A DNA stretch of 64,000 bases from MED-G16 sp964467915 (lineage in GTDB: Bacteria > Bacteroidota > Bacteroidia > Cytophagales > MED-G16), in contig CAYXSW010000005.1 of NCBI GenBank assembly GCA_964467915.1, positions 1-64,000 of the forward strand. The letters are read 5' to 3'. Positions 16,229-25,171 of this stretch are shown piece by piece; the stretch's first letter is position 1, and the number at the start of each line of letters is the position of its first letter. Below the pieces are notes generated by a model. The model was not told the DNA's origin, searched no databases, and saw only the letters and a program-made list of their open reading frames with translations. A program made the translations under genes and the position numbers.

Positions 16229-16938
16229 TTAGTCTTTTTTATCAGAATCCTTTTCCTCTTTAGCTGGAGTCTCTTCTTTAGCTTCTTCTTTGGCTGGAGT
16301 CTCTTCTTTAGCTTCTTCNNNNNNNNNNNNNNNNNNNNNNNNNNNNNNNNNNNNNNNNNNNNNNNNNNNNNNNNNNNNNNNNNNNNNNNNNNNNNNNNNN
16401 NNNNNNNNNNNNNNNNNNCTGGAGTCTCTTCTTTAGCTTCTTCTTTGGCTGGAGTCTCTTCTTTAGCTTCTTCTTTGGCTACTTCTAATTTTTTCTTAAT
16501 TTCTTCTTGACGTTTCTTATTAAATGCTTTTTCTTCGTTTATTTTCTTCTTACTTTCTTCTTCTTTAGATTTAGTTAGTGTATTTATCTTTTTGTTTATT
16601 TTAGATTCTTTTTCTTTTAGCCATTCTTTTAGTCTTTTGTTAGCTTCTTCTTGTTTAAATGCACCTTTTTGAACTCCTATCTGGAGGTGCTTTTTCATCA
16701 TAATTCCTTTATAAGACAAAATAGCTCTTACGGTTTCACTTGGTTGTGCCCCTTTCATTACCCAATCCAGTGCTTTGTCTTGATCTAACTTAATTGTAGC
16801 TGGATTTGTATTTGGATTGTAGTTTCCAAGCTTTTCTATAATTCTTCCATCTCTAGGAGATCTAACATCAGCAACTACAATATCATAAATTGCTAACTTT
16901 TTTCTTCCTCTTCTCGATAATCTAATTTTTACTGCCAT
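16229..16938 (-). CDS. rpsP: 30S ribosomal protein S16 (bS16) with long repetitive acidic tail; contains assembly gap
   Basis: Residues 1-80 are a normal bS16 (MAVKIRLSRRGRKKLAIYDIVVADVRSPRDGR onward, cut here). After it comes a Lys/Glu-rich coiled-coil-like extension and then decapeptide repeats AKEEAKEETP. Extended, charged S16 tails are usual in Bacteroidota. The 100-N gap breaks the frame: read straight through, the 3' part becomes Lys/Leu/Arg-rich and runs to 16195. In the repeat's own frame the tail continues AKEEAKEETPAKEEKDSDKKD and stops at TAA 16231-16229, 2 bp before rimM. I use that end. The true protein length is unknown because the number of repeats is unresolved. Confidence 0.9.
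16264..16478 (-). repeat. 30-bp tandem repeat in the rpsP tail
   Basis: One full and one 25-base copy are visible on the left of the gap (16264-16318) and two full copies on the right (16419-16478). Each encodes the decapeptide AKEEAKEETP. The copies are essentially identical in nucleotide sequence, which explains the assembly break. Confidence 0.9.
16319..16418. other. Assembly gap of 100 N (placeholder length)
   Basis: Exactly 100 undetermined bases sit inside the 30-bp repeat. If the array is regular, the missing length must be 5 plus a multiple of 30, for example 5, 35, 65 or 95. The value 100 cannot be literal, and it shifts the rpsP frame. Confidence 0.95.
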
Positions 16939-16989
16939 AGTGTTTTAGTTTATATGGAACCCGTCCATTAACGTTAAAAAAATTGTGCG

Positions 16990-17019
16990 CAAATATATAC
17001 ATATTATATGTTATTTCAA
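16990..17019 (-). promoter_or_regulatory. Promoter of the rpsP-rimM-trmD operon
   Basis: On the minus strand, TTG (17019-17017) is followed by a 19-bp spacer and TATATTTG (16997-16990). This is a complete match to the Bacteroidota primary-sigma promoter, -33 TTG and -7 TAnnTTTG with 17-23 bp spacing. It lies about 50 bp upstream of the rpsP ATG. Confidence 0.7.
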
Positions 17020-17141
17020 CAACTCCTGATATTTATGTAAAAATCTCTTTTTTTTATAGTAAAGTGTATTATAATTTGTTTAATCGTTTAAACGGTTTTT
17101 AATTAATTAAAAATATATTTAATTTTAAATAAATTATTAAA

Positions 17142-19838
17142 ATGTCAAAATATAACTATATATCAGGTTCAGATATAAATTATATGGATAATCTATATTC
17201 AAAATATAAAAATGATCCATTATCTGTAGACTCATCTTGGCAGAAGTTTTTTGAAGGATTTGATTATTCAATTTCAAATTCTCTTGGTTCTGTAAAGTTT
17301 ACAGAGTCTTCTGTCTCTAAACTAATTGAAGGTTATAGAAGATATGGTCATCTTAAATCGTTAACAAATCCTGTGAGGACTAGAAGGAACCATTATGTTC
17401 ATTTGGATATAGATAAGTTTGGATTAAAAGATTCTGATTTATCTCTAAAATTTTCATCTGGCAAAGAAATTAATCTTGAGAATAAAACCTTAAAAGAAAT
17501 TATTGAAAAGCTAAATAAAATTTATTTAGGCCCAATAGGGTTTGAATATGTAAATATTAGAAATATAGATGAGGTTCAGTGGATTAAGGGTTGGATTGAA
17601 GAAAAATGGTATAATCAAATTTTGAGCATTGATAAAAAGAAATCAATTCTAACTAAACTAAATGAAGCAGTTGTTTTTGAGAATTTTCTTCATACAAAGT
17701 ATATTGGTCAGAAGAGATTTTCATTAGAAGGTGGAGAGAACACAATAACCTTCTTAAATGAAATAGTTAATTCTGCATGCAAAGATGATGTTAAAGAAGT
17801 TGTCATAGGCATGCCTCATAGGGGAAGGTTAAATGTTTTAACTAGTATCCTTAAAAAAACTTATGATGAGGTTTTTAATGAATTTGAAGGTAATATGGAT
17901 CCTGATCAAATTTTTGGTGATGGAGATGTTAAATATCATCTAGGTTATAATAGTTATATTAATGAGGGTGAAAAAAATATATATGTAAAATTAATTCCTA
18001 ATCCCAGTCATCTAGAATCAGTCAATCCAGTAGTTATGGGCTACACAAGAGCCCAAATTGATGAAGACTACAAAGGAAATTTTAATTCAGCCATTCCTAT
18101 ACTAATACATGGAGATGCTGCTATTGCAGGTCAAGGAATAGTCTATGAAACTGTTCAAATGTCAAAGCTTCAAGGCTACAATGTTGGCGGTGTAATTCAT
18201 TTTATTATAAATAATCAGATAGGTTTTACAACTGATTATGATGATGCCAGATCTAGTATATATTGTACAGATTTAGCTAAGATTATAGACTCACCTGTTC
18301 TTCACATTAATGGGGATGATCCAGAAGCTGTTTATTTTGCTTCACAGTTTGCTCTAGAATATAGACAAAAGTTTAAGAAAGATGTATTTATTGATCTCTT
18401 ATGTTATAGAAGACATGGTCATAATGAAAGTGATGAACCTAAATTTACTCAACCAAATCTCTATGATATGATATCAAAACATCCAAGTCCAAGAGATGTA
18501 TATTTTAAAAAAATTATTGAAGTAGATGACAAAGTCGATAAAGGTTTAGCAGATAAATTAAATAAAGAATTTAAAGCGTTATTACAAGAAAGACTTAATG
18601 AAGTTAAACAAAAACCTCTTCCTTATAAGTCTCAAAAAAAAGAGGAAGAATGGAACTTCTTGAGAACATCAAAAACAAAAGATTTTATAAGTTCACCTGA
18701 CACATCAATCGATGAAAAAATTATTAATTCAGTTGGTAAATCTCTTATAACAACACCTGATGGTTTCAAGCCTCTTAAACAAATATCAAGATTGCTAAAG
18801 GAAAGAGAATCTAATTTTTTTAATAAAAAGTCTTTGAATTGGGCTGATGCTGAATTATTAGCTTACGGTTCTTTATTGTTAGATAATAAGAATATTAGAA
18901 TATCTGGACAAGATGTAATAAGAGGAACATTTTCTCATAGACACGCTAAGTTATTTGATGCAAAAAGTAATATGCCTTATTCACCATTGAATAATCTCGC
19001 TAAAGACCAAGCTGAGTTTAATATTTATAATTCTTTATTATCTGAATTTGGAGTTTTAGGTTTTGAGTATGGTTATTCTATGGCAAGTCCAAATACTTTA
19101 GTGGTATGGGAAGCTCAATTTGGAGATTTTTCAAATGGAGCTCAGGTAATAATTGATCAGTTTATATCATCTGCAGAAACAAAGTGGGAAAAAATGAATG
19201 GAATACTAGTTCTTTTACCTCATGGCTATGAAGGTCAAGGGCCTGAACATTCAAGCGCAAGACCTGAAAGGCTCCTAAGTCTCTGCTCTGAAGATAACAT
19301 GGTAGTTACTAACTTGACTACTCCAGCAAATTTCTTTCATTTAATTAGAAGACAGTTAGCATGGGAATTCAGAAAACCATGTTTTTTATTAAGTCCTAAA
19401 AGTTTGTTAAGACATCCATCTGTAATCTCAAAGTTTGATGATTTTACTAAATCTAATTTTCAAGAAGTTATTGATGATACTGTCACAAATAAAAATGATA
19501 TAAAAAAAATAGTTTTATGTACGGGGAAGTTTTATTATGATCTAATTGAATTTAGAACAAAAAATAAAATTAAAAATACTGCTATCTTAAGGATTGAGCA
19601 ATTAAGTCCTTTTCCAAAAGTTATTTTAGAAAAATATATAAAGTCATATAAAAAAACTGATAGAGTTATTTGGGCACAAGAGGAAAATCAAAATATGGGA
19701 TATTGGTCATATATTTCTTCATTTGATTTAAAAAATATGGAATTAATATCTAGAAGAAGAAGTTCTTCTCCTTCAACTGGATTTTTAAAAGTTCATTTGA
19801 AGGAACAAAAAGAATTAATAAAAAAAATATTTAATTGA
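17142..19838 (+). CDS. sucA: 2-oxoglutarate dehydrogenase E1 component
   Basis: An 898-residue thiamine diphosphate enzyme that decarboxylates 2-oxoglutarate in the TCA cycle. The N-terminus (YNYISGSDINYMDNLYSKYKNDP) is the peripheral E2-binding segment. Later come MPHRGRLNVL, LIPNPSHLESVNPVVMG, IHGDAAIAGQG, the ThDP-binding HINGDDPEAVYFASQ, YRRHGHNESDEP, and in the C-terminal domain GQDVIRGTFSHRHA and LLPHGYEGQGPEHSSARPER. Length is close to the usual 900-930. sucB follows after 6 bp, and no E3 gene is beside them. The upstream 200 bp hold a short palindrome, CGTTTAAACG at 17085-17094, but no convincing -7 box. Confidence 0.97.
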   Translation: MSKYNYISGSDINYMDNLYSKYKNDPLSVDSSWQKFFEGFDYSISNSLGSVKFTESSVSKLIEGYRRYGHLKSLTNPVRTRRNHYVHLDIDKFGLKDSDLSLKFSSGKEINLENKTLKEIIEKLNKIYLGPIGFEYVNIRNIDEVQWIKGWIEEKWYNQILSIDKKKSILTKLNEAVVFENFLHTKYIGQKRFSLEGGENTITFLNEIVNSACKDDVKEVVIGMPHRGRLNVLTSILKKTYDEVFNEFEGNMDPDQIFGDGDVKYHLGYNSYINEGEKNIYVKLIPNPSHLESVNPVVMGYTRAQIDEDYKGNFNSAIPILIHGDAAIAGQGIVYETVQMSKLQGYNVGGVIHFIINNQIGFTTDYDDARSSIYCTDLAKIIDSPVLHINGDDPEAVYFASQFALEYRQKFKKDVFIDLLCYRRHGHNESDEPKFTQPNLYDMISKHPSPRDVYFKKIIEVDDKVDKGLADKLNKEFKALLQERLNEVKQKPLPYKSQKKEEEWNFLRTSKTKDFISSPDTSIDEKIINSVGKSLITTPDGFKPLKQISRLLKERESNFFNKKSLNWADAELLAYGSLLLDNKNIRISGQDVIRGTFSHRHAKLFDAKSNMPYSPLNNLAKDQAEFNIYNSLLSEFGVLGFEYGYSMASPNTLVVWEAQFGDFSNGAQVIIDQFISSAETKWEKMNGILVLLPHGYEGQGPEHSSARPERLLSLCSEDNMVVTNLTTPANFFHLIRRQLAWEFRKPCFLLSPKSLLRHPSVISKFDDFTKSNFQEVIDDTVTNKNDIKKIVLCTGKFYYDLIEFRTKNKIKNTAILRIEQLSPFPKVILEKYIKSYKKTDRVIWAQEENQNMGYWSYISSFDLKNMELISRRRSSSPSTGFLKVHLKEQKELIKKIFN

Positions 19839-19844
19839 TTAATT

Positions 19845-21032
19845 ATGAAAAATGAAATAATACAAATGATGGTTCCTGCTGTTGGAGAATCGATAACTGA
19901 AGTAACTATATCTTCATGGCTTAAAAAAGATGGAGAAATAGTTGAGTTAGATGAGGTAATAGCTGAGATTGATTCAGATAAAGCTACTTTTGATCTTACT
20001 GCTGAATCTACTGGTAAGTTAAAAATCGAAGCTCAAGAAGGAGAAACATTAGAAATAGGTTCCCATATATGTTCAATTGAGTTGGGAGATTTTAATATTG
20101 AAGAAAGTAAACCAAAAAATGATGATCAAGAAAAAGACTCTGAGCCTAGTAAAGAAGATATTTTAATTGAACCAGAGTCAAAATCAAATGTAACTCCAGT
20201 CGCTCAAAAAATAATTGATGAAAAGGGGCTAAATATTGACAGTGTTAGTGGAACAGGAATTAGAGGTAAAATAACTAAAGATGATGTATTAAGTCTATCA
20301 AATGAACCTTCAAAAGTAGGTGATGAAGTTGTCTCTAATCAAAAAAGAGTTAAAATGACTCAGCTTAGAAAAACAATTGCCAAGAGACTGGTAAGTGTTA
20401 AAAATGAGACTGCTATGCTCACTACTTTTAATGAGATAGATATGTCTTCTATCATGAGTCTTAGATCTAAGTATAAAGAATCTTTTAAAGAAAAGTATGG
20501 AGTAAATCTTGGTTTTATGTCCTTTTTCACAAAAGCATGCTGTATTGCATTAAAAGAATGGCCATCTATTAATGCTATGATTGATGGTGATGAAATTGTA
20601 TATAATGATCACTGTGAGATCTCTATAGCCGTATCTACTCCAAAAGGTTTAGTAGTCCCTGTTATAAGGAAAGCAGATTTATTAGGATTTGAAGATATAG
20701 AGAAAGAAGTGATTAGGCTGGCAACAAAAGCTAGAGATGGTAAGCTTTCTATAGATGAGATGCAGGGAGGAACATTCACTATTACCAATGGTGGAATTTT
20801 TGGTTCAATGTTATCTACTCCTATAATTAATGCACCTCAGTCAGCTATCTTGGGTATGCATAACATAGTTAAACGAGGAGTTGTAGTCAATGATGAGTTG
20901 GTAATAAGACCAATTATGTTTTTAGCTATGTCATATGACCATAGAATAATAGATGGAAGAGAATCTGTTAGCTTTTTAGTAAGAGTTAAAGAGTTACTTG
21001 AAGATCCATCAAGGTTAATGTTAAAAATATAA
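19845..21032 (+). CDS. sucB: Dihydrolipoamide succinyltransferase (E2 of 2-oxoglutarate dehydrogenase)
   Basis: A 395-residue E2. The single N-terminal lipoyl domain (about 5-80) carries the lipoylated Lys46 in IDSDKATFD. An acidic linker follows, then a peripheral subunit-binding domain (about 115-150, TPVAQKIIDEKGLNIDSVSGTG) and the catalytic domain, ending with the active-site motif DHRIIDGR (His366, Asp370). It passes succinyl groups from lipoate to CoA. It is co-directional with sucA (6 bp apart) and followed by a terminator, so sucAB is a two-gene unit. Confidence 0.96.
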   Translation: MKNEIIQMMVPAVGESITEVTISSWLKKDGEIVELDEVIAEIDSDKATFDLTAESTGKLKIEAQEGETLEIGSHICSIELGDFNIEESKPKNDDQEKDSEPSKEDILIEPESKSNVTPVAQKIIDEKGLNIDSVSGTGIRGKITKDDVLSLSNEPSKVGDEVVSNQKRVKMTQLRKTIAKRLVSVKNETAMLTTFNEIDMSSIMSLRSKYKESFKEKYGVNLGFMSFFTKACCIALKEWPSINAMIDGDEIVYNDHCEISIAVSTPKGLVVPVIRKADLLGFEDIEKEVIRLATKARDGKLSIDEMQGGTFTITNGGIFGSMLSTPIINAPQSAILGMHNIVKRGVVVNDELVIRPIMFLAMSYDHRIIDGRESVSFLVRVKELLEDPSRLMLKI

Positions 21033-21037
21033 AAAAA

Positions 21038-21063
21038 CCTCTCAGTTAGATGAGAGGCTTTTA
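21038..21063 (+). terminator. Intrinsic terminator after sucB
   Basis: The stem CCTCTCA / TGAGAGG (21038-21044 and 21051-21057) with loop GTTAGA is flanked by seven A upstream and followed by CTTTTA, 5 bp past the sucB stop. Confidence 0.8.
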
Positions 21064-21244
21064 TGATTTATTGATATTTTCTTTTTTTTTTAAAGATTAA
21101 TTCTCCTTTTTCTGGCTTTTTAGTTTTTTCATTTAGATCCAATAAAAACTAAAGTGATTGGATATAACCATTACATAGTCATAAATTTATTTAGATTTTC
21201 TAAAAAGTTTAAGAATTACATTTTATATTGCAAAATAAATTTCA

Positions 21245-24058
21245 ATGCCTCGCGACAAGAGCATCAACTCAATTCTTATCATCGGTTCAGGTCCTATAGT
21301 TATTGGTCAAGCATGTGAATTTGACTATTCTGGATCACAAGCATCAAGGTCACTTAGAGAAGAAGGTATTGAGGTAACACTCATCAATTCAAACCCTGCA
21401 ACAATAATGACAGACTCTGTCACTGCAGATAACATATACCTAAAACCATTAACTAAAAAATCAATAATGGAGATTTTAGAGAAGCATGATATTGATGCTG
21501 TTCTTCCGACTATGGGTGGTCAGACTGCATTAAATCTAGCTATAGAATGCGATACAGCGGGTATATGGGATAAGCATAATGTTAGAATGATAGGTGTAAA
21601 TGTAGATGCAATAAATACAACAGAAGACAGAGAACTCTTTAGACTAAAAATGAAAGAGTTAGATGTAAGTGTTTGTAATGGAGAGATAGCTAAATCATTT
21701 TTAAGAGGAAAAGAAATAGCTCAAGATATTGGATTCCCTCTTGTAATTAGACCTTCATTTACATTAGGTGGTTCAGGTGGTGGATTTGTTGAAGAAGAAA
21801 AAGATTTTGACGCTGCATTAAATCATGGTCTAAATAAATCTCCTGTACATGAGGTATTGGTTGAACAAAGTGTTCTTGGTTGGAAAGAATATGAACTAGA
21901 ACTTCTTAGAGATAATATAGGAAACGTTATAATTATCTGTTCTATAGAAAACTTTGATGCAATGGGAATTCATACTGGAGACTCAATTACTGTGGCCCCG
22001 GCAATGACATTACCTGATACAGTATATCAGAAGATGAGAAACTTAGCAATTAAGATGATGAATGGAATTGGAGATTTTGCTGGAGGATGTAATGTCCAAT
22101 TTGCAGTTAATCCTGAGACTGATGATATGATAGGTATAGAAATTAACCCAAGAGTCTCTAGATCTTCTGCTTTAGCATCAAAAGCAACTGGATACCCTAT
22201 TGCAAAAATTGCTGCTAAACTTGCAATTGGGTATAATTTAGATGAGCTAAAAAATCAAATAACTAAGACTACTTCAGCATTTTTTGAGCCGGCATTAGAT
22301 TATGTTATCGTAAAAATACCGAGATGGAATTTTGATAAATTTAAAGGCTCAGATAGAAGATTGGGTCTTCAAATGAAATCTGTTGGTGAGGCTATGGGTA
22401 TTGGAAATAATTTTCAAGAGGCTCTTCAGAAAGCATGTCAATCGCTTGAAATTAAGAGAAATGGACTTGGTGCCGATGGGAGAGAACTTAAAGATCAAAA
22501 TAAACTTTTAGAAAGTTTAAAAAATCCAAGTTGGAATAGGTTATTTCACATTTATGACTCTCTAAAGTTAGGTTTGCCATTTAAGACTATTCAACAAATT
22601 ACTAAAATTGATAAATGGTTTTTAAATCAGATAAATGAATTAGTTTTAATAGAAAAAGAAGCTCAAAATTATGATCTAGAAACTCTTCCTAGAAGTACTC
22701 TAAAATTAATGAAGGAAAAAGGATATGCTGATAGACAAATTGCTCATCTTCTAAGTTGTCTCGAAAGTGAAATTTTCAACAAAAGGATTGATCTAAATAT
22801 TAAAAGGAATTATAAACTAGTTGACACCTGTGCTGCAGAATTTGAGGCTAAAACTCCTTATTACTATTCTACTTTTGGTGATGAAAATGAATCTAAATCA
22901 TCAGATAAAGAGAAGGTTATTGTAATAGGATCAGGTCCTAATCGAATTGGGCAAGGTATTGAATTTGATTATAGTTGTGTTCACGGAGTTTTAGCTGCAA
23001 AAGAGTGTGGATACGAAACAATTATGATTAATTGTAATCCCGAAACTGTATCTACAGATTTTGATGTAGCTGATAAGCTATATTTTGAACCAGTTTTTTG
23101 GGAACATTTATATGAAATAATTTTACATGAGAAACCTATAGGTGTAATTGTTCAGTTGGGTGGACAGACTGCTTTAAAACTTTCTGAAAAATTAAACAAA
23201 TATGGCATCAAAATTTTAGGTACTTCATATGATGCTCTTGATTTAGCAGAGGATAGAGGAAGGTTCTCAGACCTTTTAAAAAAGAACAAAATACCATATC
23301 CTGAATATGGAACTATTGACTCAGCTACGGATGCAATTGAATTATCTAAAAAAATTGGGTTCCCTTTACTTGTTAGACCATCATATGTTCTTGGTGGTCA
23401 ATCGATGAAAATAGTTATAAATGAAAAAGAGCTAGAAGAACATGTGGTAGATCTTATAAAGGATAAGCCTGACGGAAAAATTCTTTTAGATCATTTTTTA
23501 GAAGGTGCTATAGAGGCAGAAGCTGACGCAATTTGCGATGGTAAAAATGTGTATATTATAGGAATTATGGAACATGTTGAGCCAGCAGGCATTCACTCCG
23601 GAGATTCTAATGCAGTTTTACCTCCATACAGTTTAGGAGATTTTGTTATAAATCAAATTATAAAATATACCGAGAAGATTGCTATTGAATTAAAAACTGT
23701 TGGCCTTATTAATATTCAGTTTGCTATAAAAGATGATAAAGTTTATATAATAGAAGCTAACCCGAGAGCATCTCGTACAGTTCCATTTATATCTAAAGCA
23801 TATAGAGAACCATATGTTAATTATGCAGTTAAGGTGTTACTAGGAAATAAGAAAGTGACTGATTTTAAAATGAATCCTCATAAAAACGGGTATTCAATAA
23901 AAGAACCGGTCTTCTCTTTTGATAAGTTTCCCAACGTGAATAAAGAGCTTGGCCCTGAAATGAAATCTACTGGTGAGTCAATATACTTTATTGATGATTT
24001 GATGGATGATTATTTTTTAGACATTTACTCCAAAAGAAATTTATATCTTAGTAAATAA
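21245..24058 (+). CDS. carB: Carbamoyl-phosphate synthase large subunit
   Basis: A 937-residue CarB, which makes carbamoyl phosphate for pyrimidines and arginine. Two ATP-grasp halves are visible. The first starts ILIIGSGPIVIGQACEFDYSG and has RPSFTLGGSGGGFVEEE and IEINPRVSRSSALASKATGYPIA. The second starts VIVIGSGPNRIGQGIEFDYSC and has RPSYVLGGQSM and IEANPRASRTVPFISKA. The C-terminal allosteric domain seen in E. coli (total 1073) is largely missing, as is common for flavobacterial CarB of about 950 residues. carA is not adjacent. The stop TAA overlaps the ATG of the next small gene. Confidence 0.96.
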   Translation: MPRDKSINSILIIGSGPIVIGQACEFDYSGSQASRSLREEGIEVTLINSNPATIMTDSVTADNIYLKPLTKKSIMEILEKHDIDAVLPTMGGQTALNLAIECDTAGIWDKHNVRMIGVNVDAINTTEDRELFRLKMKELDVSVCNGEIAKSFLRGKEIAQDIGFPLVIRPSFTLGGSGGGFVEEEKDFDAALNHGLNKSPVHEVLVEQSVLGWKEYELELLRDNIGNVIIICSIENFDAMGIHTGDSITVAPAMTLPDTVYQKMRNLAIKMMNGIGDFAGGCNVQFAVNPETDDMIGIEINPRVSRSSALASKATGYPIAKIAAKLAIGYNLDELKNQITKTTSAFFEPALDYVIVKIPRWNFDKFKGSDRRLGLQMKSVGEAMGIGNNFQEALQKACQSLEIKRNGLGADGRELKDQNKLLESLKNPSWNRLFHIYDSLKLGLPFKTIQQITKIDKWFLNQINELVLIEKEAQNYDLETLPRSTLKLMKEKGYADRQIAHLLSCLESEIFNKRIDLNIKRNYKLVDTCAAEFEAKTPYYYSTFGDENESKSSDKEKVIVIGSGPNRIGQGIEFDYSCVHGVLAAKECGYETIMINCNPETVSTDFDVADKLYFEPVFWEHLYEIILHEKPIGVIVQLGGQTALKLSEKLNKYGIKILGTSYDALDLAEDRGRFSDLLKKNKIPYPEYGTIDSATDAIELSKKIGFPLLVRPSYVLGGQSMKIVINEKELEEHVVDLIKDKPDGKILLDHFLEGAIEAEADAICDGKNVYIIGIMEHVEPAGIHSGDSNAVLPPYSLGDFVINQIIKYTEKIAIELKTVGLINIQFAIKDDKVYIIEANPRASRTVPFISKAYREPYVNYAVKVLLGNKKVTDFKMNPHKNGYSIKEPVFSFDKFPNVNKELGPEMKSTGESIYFIDDLMDDYFLDIYSKRNLYLSK

Positions 24059-24237
24059 TGTTTAAGTTTTTACTGATAATTTTTATAATAATTTATGTTA
24101 TTTATAAGATTTCAACCTTTCTTTTTAAAACTTTTATAGGCCAGTCAATAAAAAACTTTAAAAAGAACAATAAATCAAAAAACAAAGGAATCTTAGATGA
24201 GGAGGGTGATTTTATAGATTATGAAGAAGTAGATTAA
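24058..24237 (+). CDS. DUF4834-like small membrane protein
   Basis: A 59-residue frame starting in the TAATG overlap with carB. It has one N-terminal hydrophobic helix (residues 4-23), a basic middle (KNFKKNNKSKNKG) and an acidic end DEEGDFIDYEEVD. A TM helix followed by a conserved acidic G-[DE]-[FY]-[IV]-D-[FY]-E-E-[IV]-D ending is characteristic of the Bacteroidota family DUF4834, function unknown. It is shorter than the members I recall (about 90). Its overlap with carB and the 17-bp gap to accD suggest co-transcription. Confidence 0.7.
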   Translation: MFKFLLIIFIIIYVIYKISTFLFKTFIGQSIKNFKKNNKSKNKGILDEEGDFIDYEEVD

Positions 24238-24254
24238 ATACCTAACTTTACATC

Positions 24255-25097
24255 ATGAATTGGTTTAATAGGAAAGATAAAAATATAAACACCCCTACAT
24301 CTCAAAAAAAAGAATTACCTGATGGAATGTGGTATAAAACTCCTGGTGGTTCAGTAGTTCACATTAGAGAGCTTAAAAACAATTCATATGTCTGTCCTGA
24401 AGATGATTACCATGTTAGGATTGGCTCTAAAGAATATTTTGAATTACTTTTTGATAACAAATCTTTTAAAGAATTAGATAGAGATCTTACATCTTCAGAC
24501 CCTCTTGGTTTTGTTGACACAAAGACATATAAAGATAGGGTTAAAAAATCAGTAAAATTAACAGGATTAAATGATGCAATTAGAACAGCTTACGGAAAAC
24601 TTAATGGCAATAAAATTGTAATATCATGTATGGATTTTTCGTTTATTGGAGGTTCAATGGGTTCTGTCGTTGGAGAAAAAATTTCAAGAGCAATTGATTA
24701 TTCTTTAAAAAATAAAATTCCATTAATGATAATATCTAAATCAGGAGGAGCTAGAATGATGGAATCAACATATTCACTAATGCAGATGGCAAAAACATCT
24801 GCCAAATTATCTTTATTATCTAAGAAGAAGATTCCTTATATATCATTAATGACAGATCCAACTACTGGTGGTGTATCTGCTTCTTTTGCTATGCTAGGTG
24901 ATTTTAATATTGCTGAACCGGGCGCATTAATTGGATTTGCTGGACCAAGAGTTATTAAAGAAACAATTGGATCAAACCTTCCAAAAGGATTTCAAAGATC
25001 AGAGTTTTTAGTTGATCATGGATTTTTAGATTTTATTGTAGATAGAAGAGATTTAAAGATTAAAATTTCTAAACTACTAAAGCTTCTAAAAAACTAA
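24255..25097 (+). CDS. accD: Acetyl-CoA carboxylase carboxyltransferase subunit beta (zinc ribbon degenerate)
   Basis: A 280-residue AccD, the beta half of the carboxyltransferase that makes malonyl-CoA. The crotonase-like core is intact: VISCMDFSFIGGSMGSVVGEK, SKSGGARMMES, SLMTDPTTGGVSASFAMLGD and EPGALIGFAGPRVI. The N-terminal zinc ribbon, CxxC-x15-CxxC in E. coli, is reduced to one cysteine: Thr29 and Gly32 replace the first pair and Asp50 the last, leaving Cys47. I recall similar loss in other flavobacterial AccD proteins. It follows the DUF4834 gene by 17 bp; accA is elsewhere. Confidence 0.93.
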   Translation: MNWFNRKDKNINTPTSQKKELPDGMWYKTPGGSVVHIRELKNNSYVCPEDDYHVRIGSKEYFELLFDNKSFKELDRDLTSSDPLGFVDTKTYKDRVKKSVKLTGLNDAIRTAYGKLNGNKIVISCMDFSFIGGSMGSVVGEKISRAIDYSLKNKIPLMIISKSGGARMMESTYSLMQMAKTSAKLSLLSKKKIPYISLMTDPTTGGVSASFAMLGDFNIAEPGALIGFAGPRVIKETIGSNLPKGFQRSEFLVDHGFLDFIVDRRDLKIKISKLLKLLKN

Positions 25098-25140
25098 ATT
25101 TTATTTTAAAAAAATTATATATATCAAATTTTTTCTGAAT

Positions 25141-25148
25141 TATATTTG
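25141..25148 (+). promoter_or_regulatory. -7 box TATATTTG of nqrF
   Basis: TATATTTG matches TAnnTTTG exactly and lies 23 bp upstream of the GTG start. No TTG is seen 17-23 bp further upstream. Confidence 0.45.
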
Positions 25149-25171
25149 TCAAAAATTTTAAAGAATTTTAA

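Noticed and set aside
16195..16318. Apparent rpsP continuation to 16195 with a Lys/Leu/Arg-rich tail
   Set aside because: It arises only because the 100-N placeholder shifts the frame. In the repeat's own frame the acidic tail continues and stops at 16229.
16264..16478. 30-bp repeats considered as a CRISPR array
   Set aside because: The copies are directly adjacent with no spacers, and they encode a decapeptide in frame with rpsP.
17085..17094. Palindrome CGTTTAAACG upstream of sucA
   Set aside because: Ten bases are too short in AT-rich DNA to call an operator or terminator; no second copy was seen at other starts.
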